Shown here in pieces: positions 41,516-50,954 of a stretch of 64,000 nt of DNA; the first letter of the stretch is position 1, and each line of letters opens with the position of its first letter. The notes below the pieces were generated by a model that was not told the origin of the DNA, did not search any database, and worked only from the letters and a program-made list of their open reading frames with translations. The DNA is from JAGVPT01 sp964642725 (lineage in GTDB: Bacteria > Bacteroidota > Ignavibacteria > UBA10030 > UBA8401): assembly GCA_964642725.1 (NCBI GenBank), contig CAZXQG010000016.1:1-64000 (forward strand), read 5' to 3'. Position numbers and translations under genes: made by a program.

Positions 41516-42760
41516 ATGAAAAAGGAAATATTTCCAGCTCTCGTCATTGCTGTCTCCGTAACTATTGTATCAAGCTGTCGAACAAGCACCACCGGACCGT
41601 CGGATGGTCCACCGCCTGCGGGCAGCCTTGGAACGATGGAAAAAGCTATTGCCGCATCGGACAATTCATTTGGCTTCAAGCTCTTTGCACAGATCAACAA
41701 AAGCGAACAAAACAAGAATGTGTTCATTTCTCCTTTTAGCGTTTCAACGGCATTCGGCATGCTGCTCAATGGCGCGAACGGTCCGACGCTCGATTCATTG
41801 AAGCAGTCCCTCGGCGATGCGGGAATGTCATTGAACGATATCAACAACGCGTACAAGAACAGCTCTGCTTTCTTAACAGCACTTGATGCGAATGTTAGCT
41901 TCCAAAATGCAAATTCGATTTGGTATAGAAACGGATTCCTGGTGCTGCCTGAATTCTTGAGTGTCAATAAGAACTATTTCGATGCGGATGTTGCCGCTCT
42001 CGATTTTACTCAACCAAGTGCGGTGCAAACCATCAACAATTGGGTGGACACAAAAACAAACGGCAAAATTCCGTCAATTATTTCCGGTAGTATTCCGGGC
42101 AATGTCAGAATGTATCTCATCAATGCCATCTATTTTAAAGGAGCGTGGAAGTACGCGTTCAACGCATCGGCCACCAAGGATGCGTCGTTCACATGCGCAG
42201 ACGGAAGCCTTGCGACGTGCAAGTTAATGAGCCAGGAAAAAACCTTTGCGTATTATGGCGACAATACTCTGCAGGCGATTGATATGCCGTACGGCGATGG
42301 GTCGTTCAGCATGACGGTCGTATTACCAGCCGCTGGAACTTCCGTTGACCAGTTTGCATCGGCATTAACACAGCAGCAATGGGACGCAATTATTAGCAAA
42401 CTAGATTCATCAGCGGTTGAGTTATACATGCCGAGGCTCACGATGGATTTTTCCAAATTATTGAAGAATGATTTGACGGCGCTCGGCATGGGGATCGCAT
42501 TCGATCCTGATAGAGCGGACCTTAGCCGTATCAGTCAACTGGCCGGGCTCTTTGTTACCGATGTAATACACAAAACGTATGTAGCTGTTAATGAAGAAGG
42601 GACGGAGGCTGCGGCGGTGACATCGATCGTCGTCGCTGTAAAAGTTAATGTTCCAAATCCGGTGATGCGCATTGATCATCCGTTTATTTTTGCAATTCGT
42701 GAACATCAATCGGGAACAATTCTGTTTATAGGCAAGGTAACAACTCCTGCCGGGCCGTAG
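41516..42760 (+). CDS. Serpin-family protease inhibitor, lipoprotein
   Basis: The 414-residue product has a lipoprotein signal with Cys21 in IVSSC, a Pro/Gly linker, and a full serpin domain: NVFISPFSVSTAFGMLLNGA, NSIWYRNG, LINAIYFKGAWKYAF, and VNEEGTEAAAVTSIVV, the reactive-loop hinge. The shutter and C-terminal end (DHPFIFAIREHQSGTILFIGKV) is canonical. The hinge is rich in small residues, so it should be an inhibitory serpin; the scissile bond probably lies in the segment that follows (VAVKVNVPNP). It would guard the cell surface against proteases. GAGAGGAG precedes the start. Confidence 0.93.
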   Translation: MKKEIFPALVIAVSVTIVSSCRTSTTGPSDGPPPAGSLGTMEKAIAASDNSFGFKLFAQINKSEQNKNVFISPFSVSTAFGMLLNGANGPTLDSLKQSLGDAGMSLNDINNAYKNSSAFLTALDANVSFQNANSIWYRNGFLVLPEFLSVNKNYFDADVAALDFTQPSAVQTINNWVDTKTNGKIPSIISGSIPGNVRMYLINAIYFKGAWKYAFNASATKDASFTCADGSLATCKLMSQEKTFAYYGDNTLQAIDMPYGDGSFSMTVVLPAAGTSVDQFASALTQQQWDAIISKLDSSAVELYMPRLTMDFSKLLKNDLTALGMGIAFDPDRADLSRISQLAGLFVTDVIHKTYVAVNEEGTEAAAVTSIVVAVKVNVPNPVMRIDHPFIFAIREHQSGTILFIGKVTTPAGP

Positions 42761-42844
42761 GTCAAGATTGCGGCACCCGGCACAATGATGATCCATGCGC
42801 TCATAATATTTCTTATTTGACAGTTCAACAAGGGAAGGAAAAAA

Positions 42845-44893
42845 ATGAAAAGAAAATTATTGCATCTTTTTGTGATGAGCTTGGCAATCGTGAGCATTTC
42901 ACATGCTCAGTATTCTCAAATCATAAGAAATAGTGCGGCACCGGACCGGGCGAAAACTCGGGAGTTGGCTGTTCAGTATATTGCTCATGCTAACGAAGCA
43001 TGCTCTGACACCGTTTTCATACCAAACTCTGGCCCCGGCATTATTGAAGCAACAATTAATGGTGATACGACGAATAGCGGAAGCAGAACGGATTCGATAA
43101 GAGTCTATGTGCTTCAGGAAAATCAGTTGTATATTCAAAATGCAGCCATTGTCGTTAACGACCCGACAGGAATACTAACTATTATTGGCCACCCGGATCC
43201 GAATGCGCCCGGACCGGGAACGAAGCCAGTGATCGTGCTAAAAGGAGTTAATGGCGTTGATCCAGGGACGAACACAGTTGTCGGGAGTCTGAAACTGGAT
43301 AACCTTTATATACAAAATCAATTTACGAATGACGGCAATATTAATGACAACCTTTGGGCTTGCTCAACCGCCCTTGGCTTGCCCCAATCAGTGAGTGCAA
43401 ATGACTGCTTGTTTGAGTTTTGCAGCCTTGCTACCTTCTCCTGCGACGGCTACACGAACGGAGCCAAATTTAGATTCACGAACTGCTATTTTCGGAACAT
43501 GTTTAACCCGAATCAATGGTGGGGTGGAAGAGTATTTTATTGTAGGCAAGCAATCGATACGGTGTGGGTTGAAAACTGTACCGTAACGGACGGGGGAATG
43601 ATCTTCTTGCAATCCAATGCTCTCTGTAAATTTGCGTATTACAACCACAACACGATTATAAACAGTAATCAGAGCTGGCAGGTAGGAGCATATTATTTTG
43701 AAGGATACTGGGTCAACAATCTTTTCATCAACCAGAATTGGGTCGGTGAAGATTATCCTAATGAAATAACGCCGGGCGGAGTGGATCCTGACCCCGGAAT
43801 GCTGGAGGGTACTATCAGTCTCGACACGATAACTGTTCAAGGCGGGTTCTCAAAGCACGCAAGAATCAAAATACAACCCTATTTTTTGAATGCTGATTCA
43901 TCGATCAACGAAGCATTATGCGGTCTCAATAATATTAAGGCCCTCGTTGCCAACAACGTGCTGTGGACGGACACCGTATCGCTTGAACCGTACTATAAGA
44001 ATAAGAAGGTGGGGCTTTACGGTCCTTACGGCACCGCATTTATCGACACTTGCCCTTCATCCTGGATCGGGTGGACAACTCCGTCAAATCCTCCGTACCC
44101 GGTCGTCAATATCCCCAATATCTGGATGAACTCACGCACAGCAGCACTATTCTCTGGCGTCTACAACAAAATAATGCAAAGAGACAATCATGTTAATGTG
44201 CAGGTTCAGACTGTTACTCCGGCTATAGCCGATGCAGCAACAGCGGACCAGATGGCACGGTGGAATGCCGAGCAGTGGGCCGTCCCGGGTTTCACGTCTT
44301 CAACAAATAACATCCTTCATAGCAAATACATCTTTGGCGATTACGACCCGACTACCATTCCGGGATATAAAACAGAAGACGGGAATGGAATCACAAAATT
44401 CACCGACCTGAATGAAAATTTTGCTCAGTCCGGAACACCGATCTTGTCTACAATTGATAATTTACCAATAGGTGCTTTAATCTGGGATGATGCCAGACTT
44501 GCCGCCTATAATTCTGCGAATGAATTTCAATCAGTGTTGCATTTTTACCCTATCTATGAATATCCAGATACTATTAACGCTGTAAAATCTTCACCGGCAT
44601 TGCCTCACAGCTATGCGCTTTCACAGAACTATCCGAACCCGTTCAACCCGACGACATCGATTTCATTCAGTCTTCCCCAACGGTCGTATGTTTCATTGAA
44701 AGTGTTCGACATAATGGGAAGAGAAGTAGCTACGATTGTTTCGGAAGAGCTGCCGCCAGGCAGTCATTCGCGGCAATGGAATGCGTCGGTGTTTGCAAGC
44801 GGTGTGTATTTTTACCGGCTCGCGGCGAAAGCCACATCTTCGGGACAGACGGCATCGTTTACAGAAACGAAGAGACTATTGCTTCTCAAATAG
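42845..44893 (+). CDS. Secreted beta-helix-like protein with T9SS sorting domain
   Basis: The 682-residue protein has a signal peptide (MSLAIVSISHAQ), a region with repeated short beta elements (LDNLYIQNQFTNDG, FRFTNCYFRNMF, VWVENCTVTDGG) suggesting a right-handed beta-helix, a middle domain, and a C-terminal type IX sorting domain (LSQNYPNPFNPTTSISFSL ... MGREVATIV ... ASGVYFYRL). GGAAGG precedes ATG. No catalytic motif is recognised. It follows the serpin by 84 bases. Confidence 0.82.
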   Translation: MKRKLLHLFVMSLAIVSISHAQYSQIIRNSAAPDRAKTRELAVQYIAHANEACSDTVFIPNSGPGIIEATINGDTTNSGSRTDSIRVYVLQENQLYIQNAAIVVNDPTGILTIIGHPDPNAPGPGTKPVIVLKGVNGVDPGTNTVVGSLKLDNLYIQNQFTNDGNINDNLWACSTALGLPQSVSANDCLFEFCSLATFSCDGYTNGAKFRFTNCYFRNMFNPNQWWGGRVFYCRQAIDTVWVENCTVTDGGMIFLQSNALCKFAYYNHNTIINSNQSWQVGAYYFEGYWVNNLFINQNWVGEDYPNEITPGGVDPDPGMLEGTISLDTITVQGGFSKHARIKIQPYFLNADSSINEALCGLNNIKALVANNVLWTDTVSLEPYYKNKKVGLYGPYGTAFIDTCPSSWIGWTTPSNPPYPVVNIPNIWMNSRTAALFSGVYNKIMQRDNHVNVQVQTVTPAIADAATADQMARWNAEQWAVPGFTSSTNNILHSKYIFGDYDPTTIPGYKTEDGNGITKFTDLNENFAQSGTPILSTIDNLPIGALIWDDARLAAYNSANEFQSVLHFYPIYEYPDTINAVKSSPALPHSYALSQNYPNPFNPTTSISFSLPQRSYVSLKVFDIMGREVATIVSEELPPGSHSRQWNASVFASGVYFYRLAAKATSSGQTASFTETKRLLLLK

Positions 44894-45278
44894 TTGTCAT
44901 GCTTCAATCTCTCTTCCAAACGGACTTTGGCAAAGAGTTGACAGACGGAAAAACTATGTTCCCTCCCCTGAAAAGTGCGGGTCGGGGCGGGGTCGATGCC
45001 GGGGAACGGGCCTATAGATTTGCATTTTTCTCTTGATTTCCTCTTTATGTCTCGCTAATTTGACCGCCGTTACACAACATCGCCAAACGCATAAGAAACA
45101 CAACCCCCGTATCTAGATGGAAATAACAAATCGAAAAAAGAACGAAGCCGCTTGATTCCTGCTCGGCAGGATGAAGAAGGTTTTTGTGCCTTATCTCCAT
45201 CCCAAAGTCTCTTTGGGGTCGAAACACTTCTGCCCGAAGAAAACAAATTCATATCCGACAATGAAAGGACGAGAAACC
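44894..45278. other. 385-base intergenic region with palindrome copy 1
   Basis: No gene is seen. At 45200-45216 TCCCAAAGTCTCTTTGG occurs, a 17-base sequence with CCCAAAG/CTTTGGG symmetry, repeated exactly at 45792-45808 on the other side of the DUF3795 gene. Confidence 0.65.
45200..45216. repeat. 17-base repeat, palindromic, copy 1
   Basis: TCCCAAAGTCTCTTTGG; identical to 45792-45808. Its arms are CCAAAG and CTTTGG around TCT. Confidence 0.85.
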
Positions 45279-45716
45279 ATGACGTCTCCCGAACGACTCA
45301 ATTTAGTTGCCCCGTGCGGTATCGATTGCGGGATTTGTGAACTCTATACTTGCCGGAACGATGCCCGGCTTTTCAGTGCTTTGATGTTGAGGGGAATACC
45401 GATGGACAAGATACCCTGCGATGGATGCCGGTCTATCGGAGGGAATTGTCCTGTCATAAAAGGAGAATGTGAAACAAGCAAGTGCGTAACGGAAAAAAAA
45501 GTGGAATATTGTTTCGAGTGTTCGGAGTTTCCCTGCGCTAAATTGCATCCCTCATCGAAAAAAGCAAACGTCCTGCCGCATAACATGAAAGTCTACAACC
45601 TTTGCACCATTAATCGGGATGGGGTCGAGGCCTTCGTTCAAAAATCATCCGAGATCAAAAAAAGATACTACGCCGGAATCATGGAAATCGGCAAAGGTCC
45701 GCAGCTCGTGGATTGA
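45279..45716 (+). CDS. DUF3795 cysteine-rich protein
   Basis: The 145-residue product contains APCGIDCGICELYTC, PCDGCRSIGGNCPVIKGEC, KCVTEKKVEYCFECSEFPC: the clustered cysteines of DUF3795, a family thought to bind zinc or iron-sulphur. The chosen start ATG 45279 follows AAAGGA at nine bases; ATG 45261 and one at 45171 are further upstream in frame. Function unknown. It is flanked by two identical 17-base repeats and followed by a strong hairpin. Confidence 0.8.
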   Translation: MTSPERLNLVAPCGIDCGICELYTCRNDARLFSALMLRGIPMDKIPCDGCRSIGGNCPVIKGECETSKCVTEKKVEYCFECSEFPCAKLHPSSKKANVLPHNMKVYNLCTINRDGVEAFVQKSSEIKKRYYAGIMEIGKGPQLVD

Positions 45717-45734
45717 GAGGTTGGAGTGTACAAC

Positions 45735-45769
45735 ACGCTATCCGATTGCTGCCAACAATCGGGTAGCGT
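45735..45769 (+). terminator. Long hairpin after the DUF3795 gene
   Basis: ACGCTATCCGATTG (45735-45748) pairs with CAATCGGGTAGCGT (45756-45769), one G-T pair, loop CTGCCAA. No real T-run follows, so termination is likely but not certain. Confidence 0.55.
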
Positions 45770-45791
45770 CTTAGCGTAAAACTGTTCCCGT

Positions 45792-45808
45792 TCCCAAAGT
45801 CTCTTTGG
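45792..45808. repeat. 17-base repeat, palindromic, copy 2
   Basis: TCCCAAAGTCTCTTTGG; identical to 45200-45216. Flanking GTTC and GAAC extend the symmetry around it. Confidence 0.85.
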
Positions 45809-45957
45809 AACGAGATGTAAACTTCATTTCTCAGGTTCTCAATCTCCGGCCGGAGACCATTCATTGAAGCGGGGAAACAAAACCGCACGTGTCTTCGTAT
45901 CTCCTTATACGCAATCATTATGATATTCCCTTTTCGGTAAAGAAAGAAAAACTAAGA

Positions 45958-47497
45958 ATGAAAAAACGAAATATTTCTTAGCAATGCTGGGCGTCCTCAT
46001 TACCGCGTTTGTCATCTACCTTTCTATTGACGGCTTTTCCATTTTTCGTGATACTTGGACAGTTGTCATGGAGCAGCATCATCCCGTGAAGGACGAAAAC
46101 ATCGATGCAAAACTCCCCGCGCAGTCGCTTCATGATGACATGGAATGTCTTCGCACAACAATCGAGCATGTCGGTGTCAATCCTTATCTGAACATCAGCA
46201 AAAAAGAATTTTACAGAAAATTCGACAGCGTTGAAGCAGGAATTGACCGTCCCATCACTACCAAGGAATTCTATAAAAGAATCGTTCCTCTTGTTCATTC
46301 ACTGAAAGACTCGCACACATCTTTCATGTGGAGTGAATTCCAGGACCATTATTCAAAAACCGGCGGGAAGTTTTTCCCGGTCACGGTCGACCTCGGGCTT
46401 GATGGAAGGATCTATGTTGACCGTGATTGCGGATCGAACGGGCTCATGAAAGGAACCGAGATCAAATCTATCAATGGGATACCGTCGGCGAAAATCTTTC
46501 AAACGATACTATCATTCGAAAAAGGCGCAACCTTCTATCCGCGTGTGAAGAGCGCCCAGGATAATTTTCGCTGGCTGTTATGGGAGGCTTATGATTTTGA
46601 AGGCCCGTTCGAATTCAAACTCTCCGGCAGGACAATCACCGTCCAAGGTATTACACAAACAGAACTCGACAAAAGCAATGTGCAGGCACCGGCGGAGAAT
46701 AATCAGGATGTTGCATACACGCGCATGGCGGCGAGAACGGGTTTGCTTTCAGTCAAGACATTCCTGACAGATCCCATGGTGTTCTCCGGCCAAATTCAAA
46801 AAGCCTTTGCCGATATTCACAAGGACAGTCTTACAAACCTGATTATTGATATCCGGGATAATGGCGGCGGGAGTGAAATCAATGGAGCAATATTGATCGA
46901 CTATATTTGGGATAAGCCGTATCGGATGAGTTCACAATTCATGCGGAAAAAAAGCCGGGAATGGGTTGCATTCTACTGGACAACCTACAAGTTGTGGATC
47001 AGGCCGATTCTTTCGTTTGGATTCATATCATCCATGAACGATGAAGCAAAGGTGATGTTCTCAACGTATGGCAAAACGCCGATCGGAGAGGTCGACACTG
47101 TTGAAATGCCCGAGACATAACCGACCGCAAACCCGCTCCGGTTTCACGGCAATGTCTGCGTTCTCATTAATCACAATGTTTATTCTGCGGCAGTAGGATT
47201 TGTAGGAGCGGTAAAAGATTACCACATTGCAACGCTTATCGGAGAAGAGACGGGGAAAATACAAATGGCTTTGGAGATCTCTATCCTTTTGATCTTCCGA
47301 GCAGCCGTCTTTTTGTCATTGCGTCAACGACATTCATGCTCAGACCGAGCGGCGATCCGACAATGCTTCATGGCGAAGTGCCCGACTACGAAATGGCCGG
47401 GGGCGGAGAAGGATCAAGAGAGGGAACGGATGCGGTGCTAGAATTTGCGAAGAAGGCGGACAGATGGCAACGGCAATCCGCCGGACGGAATCAGTGA
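45958..47497 (+). pseudogene. S41-family peptidase pseudogene, three lesions
   Basis: The gene codes a membrane-anchored or exported S41 (C-terminal-processing/tricorn-like) peptidase. Three lesions are visible. At the start, ATG 45958 with A-run 45961-45966 runs into a stop after seven codons; one extra A would give MKKTKYFLAMLGVLITAF in the main frame. At 47118-47120 an in-frame TAA cuts the protein before CVLINHNVYSAAVGF, which bears the catalytic Ser. Near 47250-47256 (GGGGAA) one base is missing, and the end (NTNGFGDLYPFDL) continues in another frame to 47497. The central part, including HSLKDSHTSF and LIIDIRDNGGGS, is intact. A protein starting at ATG 45984 could still be made but would lack the active site. 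Confidence 0.85.
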
Positions 47498-47646
47498 GTT
47501 GTGGGTCATACCATGATCTATGATAGTAGAATAAGAGGATCAACAATAGTGGAAATGGTGCATTTTATACTACAGACTGGAACTGGTAGAATGTATGCAG
47601 GGGGTAATTAGATAAGTTATCTGGAATCACCATCATATCCTTCACC

Positions 47647-47761
47647 CTTATTCAGAACTACCTCAACCCGCTTAACCCTGCGATCAGTTATCAGTAAACA
47701 GTTATTTGACGCTGAAGGTGTCGACATACTCGGGCGGGAAGTGACAACACGTGTGAATTAG
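47647..47761 (+). pseudogene. Remnant of a T9SS C-terminal sorting domain
   Basis: One frame reads LIQNYLNPLNPAISYQ and, after a stop and frame change, another reads FDAEGVDILGREVTTRVN and stop. These correspond to QNYPNPFNPATSYQ and LKVFDILGREVTTLVN of intact sorting domains. It is therefore the decayed 3' end of a former secreted-protein gene. Confidence 0.75.
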
Positions 47762-47772
47762 ACAACGAAAAA

Positions 47773-47795
47773 AAGCCCCGGTGAATCCGGGGCTT
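47773..47795 (-). terminator. Intrinsic terminator of the minus-strand T9SS gene
   Basis: AAGCCCCGG (47773-47781) pairs with CCGGGGCTT (47787-47795); on the minus strand the stem is followed by TTTTTTTCG. It lies about 110 bases beyond the stop of the gene ending at 47908. Confidence 0.85.
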
Positions 47796-47907
47796 ACTTT
47801 TTCATTCGCTTCCGTACCGCAATCCTGCGGCAGTTGTTCGGGACTGGACGTCTCTGTCGTCATTCCATCCCGGGACATCATGCTGACCGCCGCGATGCGA
47901 TCTCCTG

Positions 47908-50325
47908 CTATTTCAACAAGACCAATTTCTTTGTCATAAGATAACTGCCGGATCGCAGTCGATAAAAATAGACCCCGCTTGCGAGCGCCGAAGCATCCCA
48001 TTGTATCAAATGTTTTCCGGCCTGCATCTCTTCCGAGCGGAGCGTCGCGACCTCCCTGCCTACGATGTCATAGATTTTTAGCGTCGTTAGAGCGGCAGAA
48101 GGAAGAGTGAAAGAAATTGTTGTCGCCGGGTTGAATGGGTTGGGGTAGTTTTGAAGCAGCTCGAAACGGCCTGGAATCACGGCTGACTTCTTGTTCCCGA
48201 CCGCCGAGACTCCCCCGCTCATCGTGTGGAGGATCGTGCCATTGTCACCGACTGACCAGCCGTTGTTTGCATCGACAAACTGGACGGCATTGAGATTATT
48301 ATTCCCGGTATTCGTTAATTGTATCGTCCACGCCGTCCCCCCGTTTGTAGTTTTATAAATATTTCCATTACTTCCGGCAACCCATGCCGTCGAAGCATTT
48401 ATGCTATACACGGAATTAAGGATGTTCACATTGGCGATCGATTGCGTTGTCCAATTGCTGCCTCCATTCGTCGTTATATATACCGTGTTGGAAGCCCCTA
48501 CCGCCATTCCATTATTGACATCTACAAAATGTACTGAATACAATGTATTAGACGCGCTAAACTGTGAATTCCATGTCCCGCCGCCGTCTGTCGTCACGTA
48601 GATTTGGTTGCTGCATGCAGCCCAACCCATGCTCGCATCTACCATAGACAAAGAGTAGCATTGATTATAGCTCGGGCTTTGAGCCGTCCATGTTGTTCCG
48701 CCGTTTGTTGTTTTCAGGATTGTTGCTTGGCTTGACCCTCCAACAGCCCATCCATTGTTCGCATCGACAAATTGAACCGCTTTGAGATCACCCGCCGTCG
48801 TCGAATTCTCAGACGTCCAACTGCTGCCGCCATTGGTCGTTTTCTTAATAATTCCGCCATTGCCGACAAACCAACCCGTTGAGGCATCGAGGAAACAGAT
48901 TCCGTTGATATTGTTTGAGGTATTCGTTGTTTGGCTTGACCATGAGGCGCCGGCATTCACTGTTTGCAGCATCGTTCCGTTTGAACCGGCAACCCATCCG
49001 GTCGTGGAGTTCACAAACGATACTGCCATTAACGAATGACCTGTGTTACTTGTTTGAGGCAGCCATGCAAGTGTTCCAACATTTATGATGACATTCTTAT
49101 CGCCCGGTTGAACTTGTGGAATATTCCGATCATAGCCCTCAGTTTGAGGAAGGTCATCGATGCCGAGGCTGTAGTTAGAGAATTTCTTCGTAACGTGGAG
49201 CGTAAAATTACCTGTGTTAGGATCGGAGCTGGCATTGGTCTGTCCGCTATCCTGTGCATACGTATAGAGTCTAAAAGATGTACCGCCAGGAGCATGGCCA
49301 TCTACAGTCACCTTGCCGGTGATGGAATCATCGGCAATATGTGCGACTAGATCAACGCGCAAACTGTCATATTGATGAAGAGAGATTGCATCGATGTAGG
49401 GCGGAAAGTACGCCGGAGCAACTCCATCACTATTTGCTTGTAAATTCCAAATGGGAGATGATGTGATTTCACTTAATGTATAGCCAAATTGGAAAAAGCC
49501 GTTTGCATCAGTCGTTGCGTTCTTATTGCCTCCACCATATCCAAAATATTGTGGATTGGAATTGATTATTACGTTTGGCAACGCCCGTCCATCTTCTCCC
49601 TTCAAATAGCCGACGAGTTTCGCTACCGGCGGGAGGTAGGTGAAGTTTACGTTTGAATAACTCTGTGATAACGTAAGCGCTGTATCGCTAGGCGTGATAA
49701 TATAAGGGGAAAATTTATCTGCAACCATAATTGTCACTCGTTGACCGCTTGTAGAGGCGTTAAAATTAATAACATAATTGCCGCCGGCATCTGTCAGAGC
49801 CATCCATCCTGGTCCGTTGTCTCCTGTTTCAACAAGAATATTTTGCAAATTGAAAGCAGACGGTAAAGTGACCTTGCCAGAAATAGTGAATGCAGGCGAT
49901 GGCATCGCCGTAACCGTTCCGGCGATGGTTTGTCCGACACCGTTGTTAGTAAATTTCATGAGGTATTTAGCAGGCGCTAATCCGAAATTTGCCATTATGA
50001 AATAACACTGGCCGTTCGCAACGCTATCCATATCACCTGGCCCGCTATCTCCGGTAAATAGTCCATCAGTTTGGGTGAATGTACCGAATAGTTGCTTGTC
50101 GCTTGCGGGATCAATAGTGCCGTTTCCATTGATGTCGATCCAAATTTCACATTGCGCAGTCCCTCCAACCGGAAGATCATATTTCCAATTCAAGGTGCCT
50201 CCTTGCTGGAAAGTAAAATCCGACGAAGAGCCATTGACTGTCAGGTTTGTCACCTGTGCAAAAGAGGTTGACGCAAAAGCGTAAACTAAACAAATTATAG
50301 AGCAAACCAGATATCGCTTTTTCAT
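47908..50325 (-). CDS. Secreted YCF48/BNR-like repeat protein with T9SS sorting domain
   Basis: The 805-residue protein has a signal peptide (CLVYAFASTSFAQ), an N-terminal beta-sandwich (GGTLNWKYDLPVGGTAQCEIWIDINGNG), carboxypeptidase-regulatory-like regions (GYLKGEDGRALPNVIINS), seven or more YCF48/Hcf136-type propeller repeats (GWAVG...KTTNGGTTWT), and a type IX sorting domain (LLQNYPNPFNPATTISFTL ... VGREVATLR ... ASGVYFYRL). Repeats of this type are common in secreted adhesive proteins. AAAGG lies upstream of ATG 50325. A strong hairpin lies in its leader. Confidence 0.88.
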   Translation of the reverse strand: MKKRYLVCSIICLVYAFASTSFAQVTNLTVNGSSSDFTFQQGGTLNWKYDLPVGGTAQCEIWIDINGNGTIDPASDKQLFGTFTQTDGLFTGDSGPGDMDSVANGQCYFIMANFGLAPAKYLMKFTNNGVGQTIAGTVTAMPSPAFTISGKVTLPSAFNLQNILVETGDNGPGWMALTDAGGNYVINFNASTSGQRVTIMVADKFSPYIITPSDTALTLSQSYSNVNFTYLPPVAKLVGYLKGEDGRALPNVIINSNPQYFGYGGGNKNATTDANGFFQFGYTLSEITSSPIWNLQANSDGVAPAYFPPYIDAISLHQYDSLRVDLVAHIADDSITGKVTVDGHAPGGTSFRLYTYAQDSGQTNASSDPNTGNFTLHVTKKFSNYSLGIDDLPQTEGYDRNIPQVQPGDKNVIINVGTLAWLPQTSNTGHSLMAVSFVNSTTGWVAGSNGTMLQTVNAGASWSSQTTNTSNNINGICFLDASTGWFVGNGGIIKKTTNGGSSWTSENSTTAGDLKAVQFVDANNGWAVGGSSQATILKTTNGGTTWTAQSPSYNQCYSLSMVDASMGWAACSNQIYVTTDGGGTWNSQFSASNTLYSVHFVDVNNGMAVGASNTVYITTNGGSNWTTQSIANVNILNSVYSINASTAWVAGSNGNIYKTTNGGTAWTIQLTNTGNNNLNAVQFVDANNGWSVGDNGTILHTMSGGVSAVGNKKSAVIPGRFELLQNYPNPFNPATTISFTLPSAALTTLKIYDIVGREVATLRSEEMQAGKHLIQWDASALASGVYFYRLRSGSYLMTKKLVLLK

Positions 50326-50455
50326 ACAATAGACCTTTCTTGATAAAGCCAGTACTGACGCCGTTTATCGGGGCACAGGTGAGGCTGGGTGCGCCACCTG
50401 ATCAAACTACTCAGATCAACGGTCAAGCCGCTTCATCATTCCGCCACCAAAATAT

Positions 50456-50491
50456 AAAAGCCCCTGCCGGCATTCGCCAACGGAGGCTTTT
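50456..50491. promoter_or_regulatory. Terminator-like hairpin in the leader of the minus-strand gene
   Basis: AAAAGCCCCTGCCGGC (50456-50471) and GCCAACGGAGGCTTTT (50476-50491) pair over 16 positions with one mismatch and three G-T pairs, loop ATTC. On the minus strand it lies about 130 bases before the ATG at 50325 and ends in a TTTT stretch followed by ATATTTTG, so it could act as an attenuator. Confidence 0.5.
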
Positions 50492-50846
50492 AGATTTCTC
50501 AGTCTTTTACAGTTTATTACATTCCCTGCACGCAGAAAGCTTCGTACGACAAACTGGGCCCATGATCAATGGAATAGTATAGACTAATGCTAGACCATTG
50601 TCAATACGTGGGGCAACCTAGGTTGTCTGTCATCACTTTGACAAATTGGAAGATTATCGACTCATTCGTCGATGACTGGAAGCCCTCGCATGATGCGCTC
50701 TCGACGCCGAAACAATATAACCGTAATTCCCCGGCCCTTCATCTCTCCTAATTTTCCCTCGCCTTCATCGTGGCATCCCCGTTGTTCCTCAAGCAGAGGC
50801 GACTCGCATGGATCGTTCCATCTGGAGGTTTCGTGAAGATGCTCGG

Positions 50847-50876
50847 TTGTTGCTCTTAATATTTTCTCTGTATATT
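50847..50876 (+). promoter_or_regulatory. Candidate promoter of the DUF4038 gene
   Basis: TTGTTG (50847-50852), an 18-base spacer and TATATT (50871-50876) lie about 79 bases before ATG 50955. TATATTTTC here resembles 7358 and 15864. Confidence 0.4.
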
Positions 50877-50954
50877 TTCTGCACAAATCTTGATTCTCTC
50901 TGCAAATCGAGATACCTTCCTACACTTCATCATCATTTCAGAGGATCGAAACAG

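Larger units (their letters stand above)
47498..47907. other. 410-base region of decay with sorting-domain remnant
   Basis: It contains the pseudogene remnant 47647-47761 and the terminator of the minus-strand gene. The part from 47498 to 47640 shows no readable gene. Confidence 0.6.
50326..50954. other. 629-base divergent intergenic region
   Basis: It separates the minus-strand YCF48 gene from the plus-strand DUF4038 gene. It holds a 16-base-stem hairpin at 50456-50491, the candidate promoter 50847-50876 and no gene. A plus-strand in-frame extension from 50808 is not used because it crosses that promoter. Confidence 0.6.

Noticed and set aside
50808..50954. In-frame extension of the DUF4038 gene upstream of 50955
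   Set aside because: It crosses a candidate promoter, and the signal peptide begins at 50955.
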